Source: Oceanispirochaeta sp. (GTDB taxonomy: Bacteria; Spirochaetota; Spirochaetia; DSM-2461). Taken from it: a stretch of 37,990 bases of DNA. The translations under genes and the position numbers were made by a program. Numbering within the stretch: position 1 is the first letter of the stretch; each line of letters opens with the position of its first letter. Positions 1 to 7,113 of this stretch are shown here, piece by piece. A model generated the notes under the pieces. That model saw nothing but the letters and a program-made list of their open reading frames with translations, did not search any database and was not told the origin of the DNA. The DNA lies in the NCBI RefSeq assembly GCF_027859075.1, contig NZ_JAQIBL010000259.1, positions 1-37,990 of the forward strand, in the 5' to 3' direction.

Positions 1-2
1 TA

Positions 3-75
3 TAGAGGCGAAGGGACTTGAACCCCTGACCGACCGGATATGAGCCGATTGCTCTACCAACTGAGCTACGCCTCC
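3..75 (-). tRNA. tRNA with CAU anticodon (elongator Met, or Ile2)
   Basis: The minus strand folds into a full cloverleaf: a 7-bp acceptor (GGAGGCG with CGCCTCT), D arm GCTC/GAGC, anticodon stem ATCGG/CCGGT around loop CTCATAT, and T arm AGGGG-TTCAAGT-CCCTT. Discriminator base is A and CCA is not encoded. The anticodon CAU means Met, or Ile if C34 is modified to lysidine. The anticodon stem lacks the three G:C pairs of an initiator, so it is not fMet. The first acceptor pair is G1:U72, which is slightly unusual. Elongator Met is favoured, but Ile2 cannot be excluded by eye. Confidence 0.9.
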
Positions 76-88
76 GTAACGCTTGCGT

Positions 89-118
89 AATATAACCTAT
101 TCACGGAAAATTTGTCAA
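89..118 (-). promoter_or_regulatory. sigma70-type promoter of the tRNA
   Basis: Reading the minus strand, a perfect -35 TTGACA (113-118) is followed by an 18-bp spacer and a -10 TATATT (89-94, 5 of 6 matches). The predicted start lies only a few bases upstream of the mature tRNA 5' end at 75, so the tRNA is probably transcribed on its own. Confidence 0.75.
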
Positions 119-157
119 CATCGACCCAAACTTTTTTTTATCAAAAGGTCCTCTGTA

Positions 158-3130
158 TTAAATCAGATTCAGCTCCTGGGCTTTGAGTACTATTTCGTTG
201 TTCCAGTAGTTCTTGCGGAAGAAGTTATGCTTCATCTGCTGGCTGTCAAAGCGGCCCGCCCGGGTCTGCAGGAGTTTGAAGGCGTGGCTTACCAGAGACT
301 CGTGGGGTTCACTCACCTTTATCCCGGTCTGCTCGATTACCTCGGCGGCATAGAGGAAGTAGTAATACCCGAAGGGCTGCTGATTATAGGCCCTATCCAT
401 GCGGCACAGAGGTGACAGCCCCTCCCAGGCCCGCTCGGGTTCACCGTTTAGGCCGATCAGAAGGAAGTAAAACCCCCGGGCCTGATCCAGCAGGACATCC
501 TCATAGAAGTCCTTGTCCGAAAGGCGGCCCTCGATCACACGGAAGCCGTCGAGCCAGCAGTCCATTTCATGGATAAACTGAGGTCTTTCATCGTATTGTT
601 TAAAGGCTTCTTCCAGATAGCTGATCCCGATCTTCTTATCCCCCGACAGGTAGGCTGCTTCGGCCTTGAAATAGGCGGTTTCCAGATTTGAAGACTGGCG
701 GGACAGAAGTTCGTCCGCTATTTTCTCACTGTGACCAAAACACAGGGATCTGGCCATCCAGGAGGTGATGACATGGGATTCTCTGGTCATTTTGTAGCGC
801 TTGGCCAGGCTGCGGCCCTGTTTCAATTCTTTAAAAGCCTCGGAGTAACGGCCCAGTTCAAAGAGAATTCTTCCCTTTAAAAAGAGCTGAAACATCTGGG
901 TTTCACGGTTCCGTTCTTTCTGAGCCAGGGGCATATGATTTTCAAGAGATCGGAGTGCGGAGGAGAGGTTTCCATAGAGGTAAGAGGAGAGGACCATCAG
1001 TTTACCGCTGATGAGTGAAGCCTCCCTGTCTCTCAACTGTTCACTGATGCGCTGGGCAATTTCAAAATAGTCCACCGAAGCCGAAAGTTTCCGCTGGCTG
1101 AGCATGGTGAGAGCCAGAGAGGTGTTGGCTCTAATCTCACCGTAGTGGTCACTGTTTTTCTGAAAGGCAAAAAGGCTCGCCTTGACGATGGTCTGAGCCA
1201 GTTCGGCGTCTCCGTTCTGTGCATGGTAATGAGCCTGCTGGAGGAGGAACTCTTCACTGCAGGCCCCCTGGGCTTCCATGAGAGAGAGGTAGCCCGCATT
1301 GATTTTTTCGGAGACCTCTTTCCTGGAATTTTGCAGGAGGGCACTTCTCAGGCGCCCGGCGTACTGAATGTTATGGAGTCCTTCCTGCTGAGTATGACTC
1401 AGGATGCGCTTATCAAAGAGTTTGGAATTCAGCAATTTTTCGGCCAGATAATTCTCCCTGATTTTCAACAGGTGATGGACAATGCGGTTCAGAATATCCA
1501 GACCAAAGTCGATGCTGCCCCGGTAGTTCAGGAAGTAAAAGAGACCGCTGAGAGAGCTGATCTGTCGGGCTTCCATTTCTCTACTGAGAAAGCGGGTAAA
1601 GTCTTCGGTCAATTCTTCCCGGTTAAAACCCTGAGTTTCTTCCAGAGCAGCCAGATTGATGGGGCGGCACCAGAGCCCTCCGGTGGAACCTAGAAAGCGA
1701 AGGTACCCCAGGTTTTCAAGACGTTTGAGGCGTTCTTCCACTTCGGGCAGTGAAACTCCCCTGGAGTGGAAAAAAATGAGAATTTGTTTTCGTGTCAGGA
1801 AAAAGCGTCCGGGCTGGCAGAGGGACAGTATTTCGATGGAGCATTTGTCCCGGTCAAAGAGATAGGCCTCGGCGGATGAAAGACCATCCCGGTAGTGCTG
1901 AATGCCCTCCAGGCGGTTCTGCAGAAAAAAGAAGAGGTTTATCAGGCGGGAGCCCTCGGATTTGTAGGCCTTCAACAGCTCATCGGGGCTCAGTTTCAGT
2001 TCGGGAAACACATCAGCCGCCTTGAGCCTGACATCCTGGTCAGACAGGGGAGAAATGGAGGCTCTCCGGTAGTTGCCCTCCAGCCCCTCGGGGAGGGGTT
2101 CCTTTGGATCCCCTGTGAGGATGAGAAATTTCTGCTGGGGAAAGGACTTTCTAAGGATGGCGATAAAGCGGCCGATCAGGGCTCTTGAATCCTCAGAAAA
2201 GAGTTCCGGATTTCGGATAATCAGGACAGGGGGTGTCGGATAGGTGTCCAGCTTTTTCAAACAGCCCTTCCAGTAGAGGAGAAAGGCATTGAAGAAATCA
2301 ATTTCCACCTGATCGTAGTAATGTATATACCAGTCAGCTCTGCAGATATTTTGCAGGAAAATCATCTCTTCCGGCCATTTCTTTTTATTTTCAATGCTGA
2401 GGTACTGCTCCACCTGAGGCAGAAAACTCTTGTTTATAAAATGACAAAGCGGGTACCAGGGGTCCCAGAAATCCTGGGCTGGTTCAATGAGGAGAAAATC
2501 TTCGATCAGATGATGCTGATCTTCCAGAACGGAACGCAGCACATCCAGGGTTTCTTCCTGATCATTGGATACCATCACCATCCCGGGAGACTCATCCTGA
2601 CGGTACAACCACTGGTTAATGTCGTTTTTCAAATCTGGAAGAAGGTCTTCCCGCTTTAAGAAGCGGTGATATCTTTTCTCGATGGAGAGCATCTTTTTCA
2701 CTTTAATGTTCACAGGGAAGAGCTGGGAATACTCCTCCCGCCTGGCGGGTTCAAGATAATCAGAAAATTGATTCTGTACCGAGTCTTCCATCCAGACACA
2801 ATTTTCAGTGGCAGTCGTCAATGAAAGACCGTGTAAATGTTGAACCAGATCGTCCTGTTGATGCCCGGCGGAGATGATGATACTGAAACCGCTTAAATGC
2901 TGCCTGTACTCGTCCAGAAGAACCTTAAGAGACTCTGCACATTCAAGAACATTGATGGCCGTCTCTCTGTAGAGTGCGGCAAACTGAAAGATATCTCCAT
3001 CCTCTTCCAGAGGGGAGCCTCCCTTCTCATTGATCAGGGCAGAGGCTCGTTTCTCCAGACCTTCCATCCTGGAAGGATAGAGTTGAATCAGCTGTTTTTT
3101 ATTTTCCAGTTTATAGTAAATGTAAAACAT
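158..3130 (-). CDS. degenerate nucleotidyl cyclase / STAND ATPase / TPR regulator-like protein
   Basis: A 990-residue protein with no signal peptide. Residues ~25-130 resemble the second half of a class III nucleotidyl cyclase fold (EEDGDIFQFA, then an Ala-rich helix, then FSIIISAG), but metal-binding and catalytic residues are not evident. Residues ~157-400 look like the AAA_16/STAND module that often follows such cyclases: FLKREDL sits where FVGREEL is usual. The P-loop position reads GMVMVSNDQEETLD and has no GxxxxGK[ST]; the Walker B-like strand PPVLIIRNPELFSEDS lacks the usual Asp. A winged-helix-like segment (~430-510) and many helical TPR-like repeats (~560-960) follow. A good ribosome site (AGGAAAAA) precedes the ATG. 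It diverges from the GHKL gene at 3176. Role unknown; a scaffold or sensor is an inference. Confidence 0.6.
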   Translation of the reverse strand: MFYIYYKLENKKQLIQLYPSRMEGLEKRASALINEKGGSPLEEDGDIFQFAALYRETAINVLECAESLKVLLDEYRQHLSGFSIIISAGHQQDDLVQHLHGLSLTTATENCVWMEDSVQNQFSDYLEPARREEYSQLFPVNIKVKKMLSIEKRYHRFLKREDLLPDLKNDINQWLYRQDESPGMVMVSNDQEETLDVLRSVLEDQHHLIEDFLLIEPAQDFWDPWYPLCHFINKSFLPQVEQYLSIENKKKWPEEMIFLQNICRADWYIHYYDQVEIDFFNAFLLYWKGCLKKLDTYPTPPVLIIRNPELFSEDSRALIGRFIAILRKSFPQQKFLILTGDPKEPLPEGLEGNYRRASISPLSDQDVRLKAADVFPELKLSPDELLKAYKSEGSRLINLFFFLQNRLEGIQHYRDGLSSAEAYLFDRDKCSIEILSLCQPGRFFLTRKQILIFFHSRGVSLPEVEERLKRLENLGYLRFLGSTGGLWCRPINLAALEETQGFNREELTEDFTRFLSREMEARQISSLSGLFYFLNYRGSIDFGLDILNRIVHHLLKIRENYLAEKLLNSKLFDKRILSHTQQEGLHNIQYAGRLRSALLQNSRKEVSEKINAGYLSLMEAQGACSEEFLLQQAHYHAQNGDAELAQTIVKASLFAFQKNSDHYGEIRANTSLALTMLSQRKLSASVDYFEIAQRISEQLRDREASLISGKLMVLSSYLYGNLSSALRSLENHMPLAQKERNRETQMFQLFLKGRILFELGRYSEAFKELKQGRSLAKRYKMTRESHVITSWMARSLCFGHSEKIADELLSRQSSNLETAYFKAEAAYLSGDKKIGISYLEEAFKQYDERPQFIHEMDCWLDGFRVIEGRLSDKDFYEDVLLDQARGFYFLLIGLNGEPERAWEGLSPLCRMDRAYNQQPFGYYYFLYAAEVIEQTGIKVSEPHESLVSHAFKLLQTRAGRFDSQQMKHNFFRKNYWNNEIVLKAQELNLI

Positions 3131-3164
3131 TTTTTCCTGTTAGTGATTTGGTGATGGTGTATTA

Positions 3165-3170
3165 TATAAT
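3165..3170 (+). promoter_or_regulatory. candidate -10 element in a divergent region
   Basis: TATAAT lies inside the perfect palindrome ATTATATAAT (3161-3170), so the same bases give a -10 hexamer on both strands, between the divergent genes starting at 3130 and 3176. On the plus strand it ends 5 bases before the ATG, which would make a leaderless mRNA. No convincing -35 is seen for either direction. Confidence 0.3.
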
Positions 3171-3175
3171 AAACC

Positions 3176-3697
3176 ATGGGATATATAAAACATAATGGAA
3201 AAAAATATAAATCTGTAATTCTTCGTGTTTCCCGATCTACTGATTTTTCTGTCCTTATGGAACAATTTAATAATATGGACTTCACTGGATTTGATGATAA
3301 TAAACTGGAGAACATACGGCACTCTCTTCTGGAACTCGTGAATAACTCCATCAGGGCGCACAAGGAACGGCAGGAAGACGCTGTGATAATTCTCCGGTTC
3401 ACCATGACCCCTCAAGAACTGATTATCATTCTACAGGACAAGGGAGGAGGCTTTGATAAGAAAAGTCTGCCCTATGATATTGATCTGGATGTCAATGAAA
3501 TTGATATCAATGACCAGTATTTTCTGGATTATAGAGAAAAGCATGGATATATCCGATTCGGAATGGGTCTTTTTATCACCAAAAAAGCCTTTGATACCTT
3601 TATTCTTAAATTTACGGCCTCCGACGGATCTTTGAATGATCGTTATGAAAAAGGAATATCCACGGGAACCTTCATTGAATTAAGGAGTCATATATGA
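3176..3697 (+). CDS. GHKL-type ATP-binding protein (RsbW/anti-sigma kinase-like)
   Basis: A 173-residue stand-alone HATPase_c domain. The N box is ELVNNSIRAH (E53, N56/N57), the G1 box is DKGGGFD (88-94), and the G2 box is GMGLFIT (129-135). There is no histidine-kinase DHp domain or receiver, so the best family match is the RsbW/SpoIIAB group of Ser/Thr kinases that phosphorylate STAS proteins or bind sigma factors. It overlaps the following PilZ gene by 4 bases (ATGA), so the two are translationally coupled. No Shine-Dalgarno is visible before the ATG at 3176. A STAS partner is encoded two genes downstream. Fold assignment is confident; its actual partner is inferred. Confidence 0.8.
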   Translation: MGYIKHNGKKYKSVILRVSRSTDFSVLMEQFNNMDFTGFDDNKLENIRHSLLELVNNSIRAHKERQEDAVIILRFTMTPQELIIILQDKGGGFDKKSLPYDIDLDVNEIDINDQYFLDYREKHGYIRFGMGLFITKKAFDTFILKFTASDGSLNDRYEKGISTGTFIELRSHI

Positions 3698-4041
3698 GCA
3701 TGAGTAAAGAAAGAACTGATCAGAGAAATCAGAGCTATGCAAAGGTTCTTCTGGATAACAGCCAGCCCGCTTATATCAGAGACATAAGCGCCCGGGGCTT
3801 CCGGGTCTATTCACCTGTCCCCCTCCCCTACAAAGAAGGCAGCACCATCACTTGTCTCATCATCCCGACAGACAGTGAGGGACAATCCTTTAAAATCAGT
3901 GGAGAGATTCGCTGGAACAAACTGGATGCCGAAGGTGAAGACATCATGGGCATTCTCATCAGCTCGTTTGAAGATAAAAAAGGAGAAAGCCTCTATCATT
4001 CATTGAATATGAGATTTTCAAAGAAAATTGGTTCTGTTTAA
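3694..4041 (+). CDS. PilZ-domain protein (probable c-di-GMP receptor)
   Basis: A 115-residue single-domain protein. Both c-di-GMP-binding signatures of PilZ are present: an N-terminal RxxxR (R7-TDQ-R11) and the D-x-S-x-x-G loop DISARGFRV about 20 residues later, followed by the usual beta strands (ISGEIRWNK, GEDIMGILI). c-di-GMP binding is therefore likely. It starts inside the stop codon of the upstream GHKL ATPase gene (ATGA at 3694), which suggests the two products act together, for instance as c-di-GMP input to a partner-switching kinase. That link is inference. Confidence 0.82.
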   Translation: MSMSKERTDQRNQSYAKVLLDNSQPAYIRDISARGFRVYSPVPLPYKEGSTITCLIIPTDSEGQSFKISGEIRWNKLDAEGEDIMGILISSFEDKKGESLYHSLNMRFSKKIGSV

Positions 4042-4064
4042 TAACTGCAGATGTTTTTCTTTGC

Positions 4065-4094
4065 TTGACGGATATTCACCCTTACCCGTAAAAT
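4065..4094 (+). promoter_or_regulatory. sigma70-type promoter of the STAS/GHKL pair
   Basis: TTGACG (4065-4070), an 18-bp spacer, then TAAAAT (4089-4094), in the 142-bp gap between the PilZ and STAS genes. It would give a leader of about 80 bases. Each hexamer matches consensus at 5 of 6 positions. Confidence 0.55.
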
Positions 4095-4183
4095 GGCATG
4101 ACTCACAGGTGGTAATTCTGAGGTCAGAAGTTTGATCAGAGAATGAACAACCCCCAGGTATAGCCCCCATAAGGAGAGACTGA

Positions 4184-4525
4184 TTGGAACTTAAAGTCAG
4201 GAAAAGCGGAATTGTTTACATCATCGATATTGAAGGTGAAATGGACCTCTATAATGCCTTTAAACTAAAAGAGTTGGTGGGAAAGATGCTGGAGAAGAGG
4301 ATTTCTTTTTTCATAGTGAATATGGAAAAGGTTGAATACATAGACTCCAGCGGCATCGGTGCCTTAATATTTGTCAGTTCGGCATTAAAGAAGAAAAGTG
4401 CCCGTCTTATGATTACATGCGTCCATGGCTCCGTAAAAAAAGTCATTGAACTAACAAAATTGACAGGCTATTTTCCCATGAGAGAGACCCTGAAAGAGGG
4501 GATTCTGGAACTTCAAAGAGGCTGA
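4184..4525 (+). CDS. STAS-domain anti-sigma factor antagonist (SpoIIAA/RsbV-like)
   Basis: A 113-residue single STAS domain. The conserved phosphoacceptor loop is intact as DSSGIG (54-59) within VEYIDSSGIGAL; by analogy with SpoIIAA, S56 is the expected phosphorylation site. The start is a TTG at 4184 placed just after a strong AAGGAGAG (4171-4178). The stop codon overlaps the ATG of the next gene, a GHKL ATPase, giving the classic STAS-kinase pair of a partner-switching module. In spirochaetes such modules may control phosphatases or cyclases rather than a sigma factor; no sigma gene is seen here. Confidence 0.88.
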   Translation: MELKVRKSGIVYIIDIEGEMDLYNAFKLKELVGKMLEKRISFFIVNMEKVEYIDSSGIGALIFVSSALKKKSARLMITCVHGSVKKVIELTKLTGYFPMRETLKEGILELQRG

Positions 4526-5067
4526 TGAATATGAAACAAATAGAGATAGATGAAAGCCATCCTCTGATGGATAAGGAAAATCTTTTTTATAAGGAGTTTC
4601 CCAGCGATTTCAGACAGATAAGGTATTTCACACTGCTCATCGTACAAAAGGCTCCACCCGAAATCAGGGAGATAAACCTTCTGGAACAGCAGATTTCCGA
4701 ACTGATCAAGAATGCCGTAAAACATGGGAACCTCCAAGATCCTGCAAAACTGGTAAAGGTATGGTACACCTTTTCAGAAGATCAGGCCCGAATCATCATC
4801 GAAGATGAAGGAGAGGGTTTTAATGCCATTCAGGAATGGAATGATTTCAATACAAAAAGGAACGACTGCCTGAATAAGGAAGACTATGAGGCATTGTCGG
4901 AATTCGTCTCCTACAGAACAGAGAAAAGCGATGACAATGATGGCGGGAATGCCATGTTCGCGGCTCTGGAATACTGGAACAAGGGTGTAGTATTCACTCA
5001 AAAAGCCAACTGTGTCGCCGTTGGAAAGACCTTCCCCCGCAAGAATATGGGCATACAGCTGGATTAA
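4525..5067 (+). CDS. GHKL-type ATP-binding protein (RsbW-like kinase), partner of the STAS protein
   Basis: A 180-residue HATPase_c protein. The N box is ISELIKNAVKHGN (N63), the G1 box DEGEGFN (94-100), and a Gly-rich lid sequence DDNDGGNAM begins near 136. Residues 104-135 form a longer insertion than in minimal RsbW. The ATG at 4525 overlaps the STAS stop (TGATG); a second ATG at 4531 has better spacing from AGAGG (4517-4521) and may be the true start. Expected activity is ATP-dependent phosphorylation of the STAS Ser. The gene ends tail to tail with the lipoprotein gene, the stops sharing bases at 5064-5067. Confidence 0.82.
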   Translation: MNMKQIEIDESHPLMDKENLFYKEFPSDFRQIRYFTLLIVQKAPPEIREINLLEQQISELIKNAVKHGNLQDPAKLVKVWYTFSEDQARIIIEDEGEGFNAIQEWNDFNTKRNDCLNKEDYEALSEFVSYRTEKSDDNDGGNAMFAALEYWNKGVVFTQKANCVAVGKTFPRKNMGIQLD

Positions 5068-5750
5068 TAATATCCCGGAACGTGAAGCTGGTCTCCTTCA
5101 CGGGGAACAGGGTCACCTGGCCAGTTCCTGATAGGCATCTCCCAGTCCTGAAGACTCCAGAGAGGGCCCTCTTTTTTCATATACATGACACCATCTATAA
5201 AGCCGCTTTCAGAAATCAGAGCCACCCGCAGCAGAGAATGCTCTCCCCTGAGTCTGAATGTTCCCAGGTAAAAACCCTCAATCTCTGGAGCGACCGGAAG
5301 AAACAGGACCAGCTCCTCCTGAAAGAGGGGGTGAGCATCCTCAGAAAGAAGTTCCCTGGCAATTCTGCCCTTCCGGTAGGTATTCAAAAATTCCCTCACC
5401 AGATAGTCGGCTTCTCTTTCTTCCAGAAGGGGTGACAGCGGGTCCACCGAAGCTCCGATGAGCAGACTTTCACTGAGAATATAGGCATGAGATTTTATCC
5501 TCTGGAGATGCAGAGGTCCTGTAAACTCAAGCTGCGGACCTGAAGGACTCTGGGTCTGCCTCTCTGATGTCTTTGAGTCCGAATCCTTCCCTTTGAGTGC
5601 AGTATCAGTCCGTTTCATGGTCAGTCCCGTATCAGAGGACTCCACAGGGACATCATTCGGCGGATCTCCATTCGCATCTTTCCTTTCCCTGGGAGTGCAG
5701 GAGGAGAGCAGAAAGAGGGTCAGGAACAGGAAGATGAATCTCATACTCAT
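5064..5750 (-). CDS. putative lipoprotein of unknown function
   Basis: The protein begins MSMRFIFLFLTLFLLSSC, a short type II signal peptide with lipobox LLSSC, so it should be lipidated and exported. A low-complexity polar linker rich in Asp/Ser/Thr follows (~17-65), then a globular domain of ~150 residues with no family I recognise. A longer version from a TTG at 5780 is possible but would place ten extra residues ahead of the signal peptide and has no ribosome site. It diverges from the HD phosphohydrolase gene. Confidence 0.65.
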   Translation of the reverse strand: MSMRFIFLFLTLFLLSSCTPRERKDANGDPPNDVPVESSDTGLTMKRTDTALKGKDSDSKTSERQTQSPSGPQLEFTGPLHLQRIKSHAYILSESLLIGASVDPLSPLLEEREADYLVREFLNTYRKGRIARELLSEDAHPLFQEELVLFLPVAPEIEGFYLGTFRLRGEHSLLRVALISESGFIDGVMYMKKEGPLWSLQDWEMPIRNWPGDPVPREGDQLHVPGYY

Positions 5751-5794
5751 CTTTTTAACAGAAAAAACCCCTGCCGTCAAAGACCTGTTTTATG

Positions 5795-5800
5795 TATACT
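5795..5800 (+). promoter_or_regulatory. candidate -10 element for the HD-protein gene
   Basis: TATACT ends 7 bases before the ATG at 5808, and no Shine-Dalgarno is present. If used, the transcript would be essentially leaderless. No clear -35 is seen. Confidence 0.28.
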
Positions 5801-5807
5801 TGTTTTT

Positions 5808-7079
5808 ATGAGAGAAGAAATCATACGTCATTTAAGTGAAGACTATACCGTTCCTGTGAGAGATCCTCTATGGAAACACATCTACCTGTCTCCGGGACTT
5901 CGAAAAATCATGTATCACCCGGAGTTTCAGAAACTGGGCCGTATCCGTCAGCTGGGACCTGCGTCCCTGGTCTATCCCGGTGCCACCCATACCCGATTAT
6001 GCCACTCCCTGGGAGTCTTCTACCTGTCAAGACGGATTCTGAAGACCATCCTCTTTGCCGAGGCCTGCCCGGCTCACCTGACTCTGAGGGGAGTCAAGGC
6101 CTTCCTCTGTGCATCCCTTCTCCATGACATCGGTCACTTTCCCCATGCCCACTCCTTTATGGAACTCTCCCTGGCGGATCATGAGATTCTCTCTGGGAAA
6201 ATCATCAAAGATTCGGGCATTTCCGAAATTATCAGGAATGAAATCGGAACCGATCCGGATCTGGTGGCGGCGATCATCGACAGCTCCATCCCGGCCGAAG
6301 GCAACAGGGAACTGATTTTTTTCAAGAATATTCTCAGCGGGGTACTGGACCCGGATAAGCTGGACTACCTGAACCGGGATGCCTATTTTTGCGGTGTTCC
6401 CTACGGAATGCAGGACATCGATTTTGTCATTTCCCAGATCCGCCCCACCGAGACAGGGATTGCTCTGACCCTCAAGGGTGTTTCGGCGGTTGAAAATATC
6501 CTTTTTTCCAAATATCTGATGTACAAGACGGTTTACTGGCACAGCGATGTGAGAATGTCCACGGCACTGGTGAAAAAGGCGGTTTTTCTGAGTCTCTCAG
6601 GGAAGCATATCAGGGCGGAAGACCTCTACGGCATGGATGATGATGAGTTTTTCAGAAGAATGACCGCCCTGCCCGAAGAACTGGCATCCCTGGTGAGGGA
6701 ATCGGAAACACCCCGGAATTACACAATCATCTCCCAGACTCCCTTTGATGAAACAAACAGGCTGCACCGGGATCTGATGGATATGGAGTTCAGACACGAA
6801 CATGAAAACAGACTGGCCGGACTTATAGAGGCCCAATATCCCGGGCTTCTACCGGAAAATCACCTGGTGGTGGATATTCCCTCTAAAATTTCATTTGAAG
6901 TGGATCTTCCCATCCTGGATAAGGGCGGAAAAAAACCCTACATAGGATCTGCCACCGTATTCAGCAGGCCCGTTGTGCAGGGTTTTACAGAAACCTTACG
7001 GCATATCAAGGTGATCGTTCCGGCACAGACTGCCGAAAAAATCCCCCATCTGGAGATTGATCCCTTTTCAATCACCTAA
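5808..7079 (+). CDS. HD-superfamily phosphohydrolase (dNTPase/YwfO/SAMHD1-like)
   Basis: A 423-residue protein. The metal site of the dGTPase/SAMHD1 branch is visible: H61/H66 in THTRLCHSLG, the HD doublet H106-D107 in LLHDIGHFPHAH, H125 in ADHEIL, and the distal Asp motif DPDKLDYLNRDAY with the following CGVPYG. The N-terminal sequence LGRIRQLGPASLVYPGATHTR is typical of this branch, not of (p)ppGpp hydrolases. The likely reaction is (d)NTP hydrolysis, but substrates of bacterial members vary and are often unknown. Spacing to the downstream convergent gene is 34 bases and holds a hairpin. Confidence 0.85.
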   Translation: MREEIIRHLSEDYTVPVRDPLWKHIYLSPGLRKIMYHPEFQKLGRIRQLGPASLVYPGATHTRLCHSLGVFYLSRRILKTILFAEACPAHLTLRGVKAFLCASLLHDIGHFPHAHSFMELSLADHEILSGKIIKDSGISEIIRNEIGTDPDLVAAIIDSSIPAEGNRELIFFKNILSGVLDPDKLDYLNRDAYFCGVPYGMQDIDFVISQIRPTETGIALTLKGVSAVENILFSKYLMYKTVYWHSDVRMSTALVKKAVFLSLSGKHIRAEDLYGMDDDEFFRRMTALPEELASLVRESETPRNYTIISQTPFDETNRLHRDLMDMEFRHEHENRLAGLIEAQYPGLLPENHLVVDIPSKISFEVDLPILDKGGKKPYIGSATVFSRPVVQGFTETLRHIKVIVPAQTAEKIPHLEIDPFSIT

Positions 7080-7081
7080 GG

Positions 7082-7108
7082 CAGTCCTGCCGGGGATGAG
7101 GCAGGCTG
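7082..7108. terminator. possible hairpin terminator between convergent genes
   Basis: CAGTCCTGCC pairs with GGCAGGCTG across an 8-9-base loop with one bulged T. On the plus strand it is followed by a weak T-rich run (ACTTTATTT). It sits between the HD gene and the end of the convergent membrane-protein gene. Confidence 0.4.
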
Positions 7109-7113
7109 GAACT

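Noticed and set aside
83-415. 110-residue plus-strand open frame
   Set aside because: It is antisense to the C-terminal end of the TPR-like gene and crosses the tRNA promoter; no ribosome site or recognisable domain.
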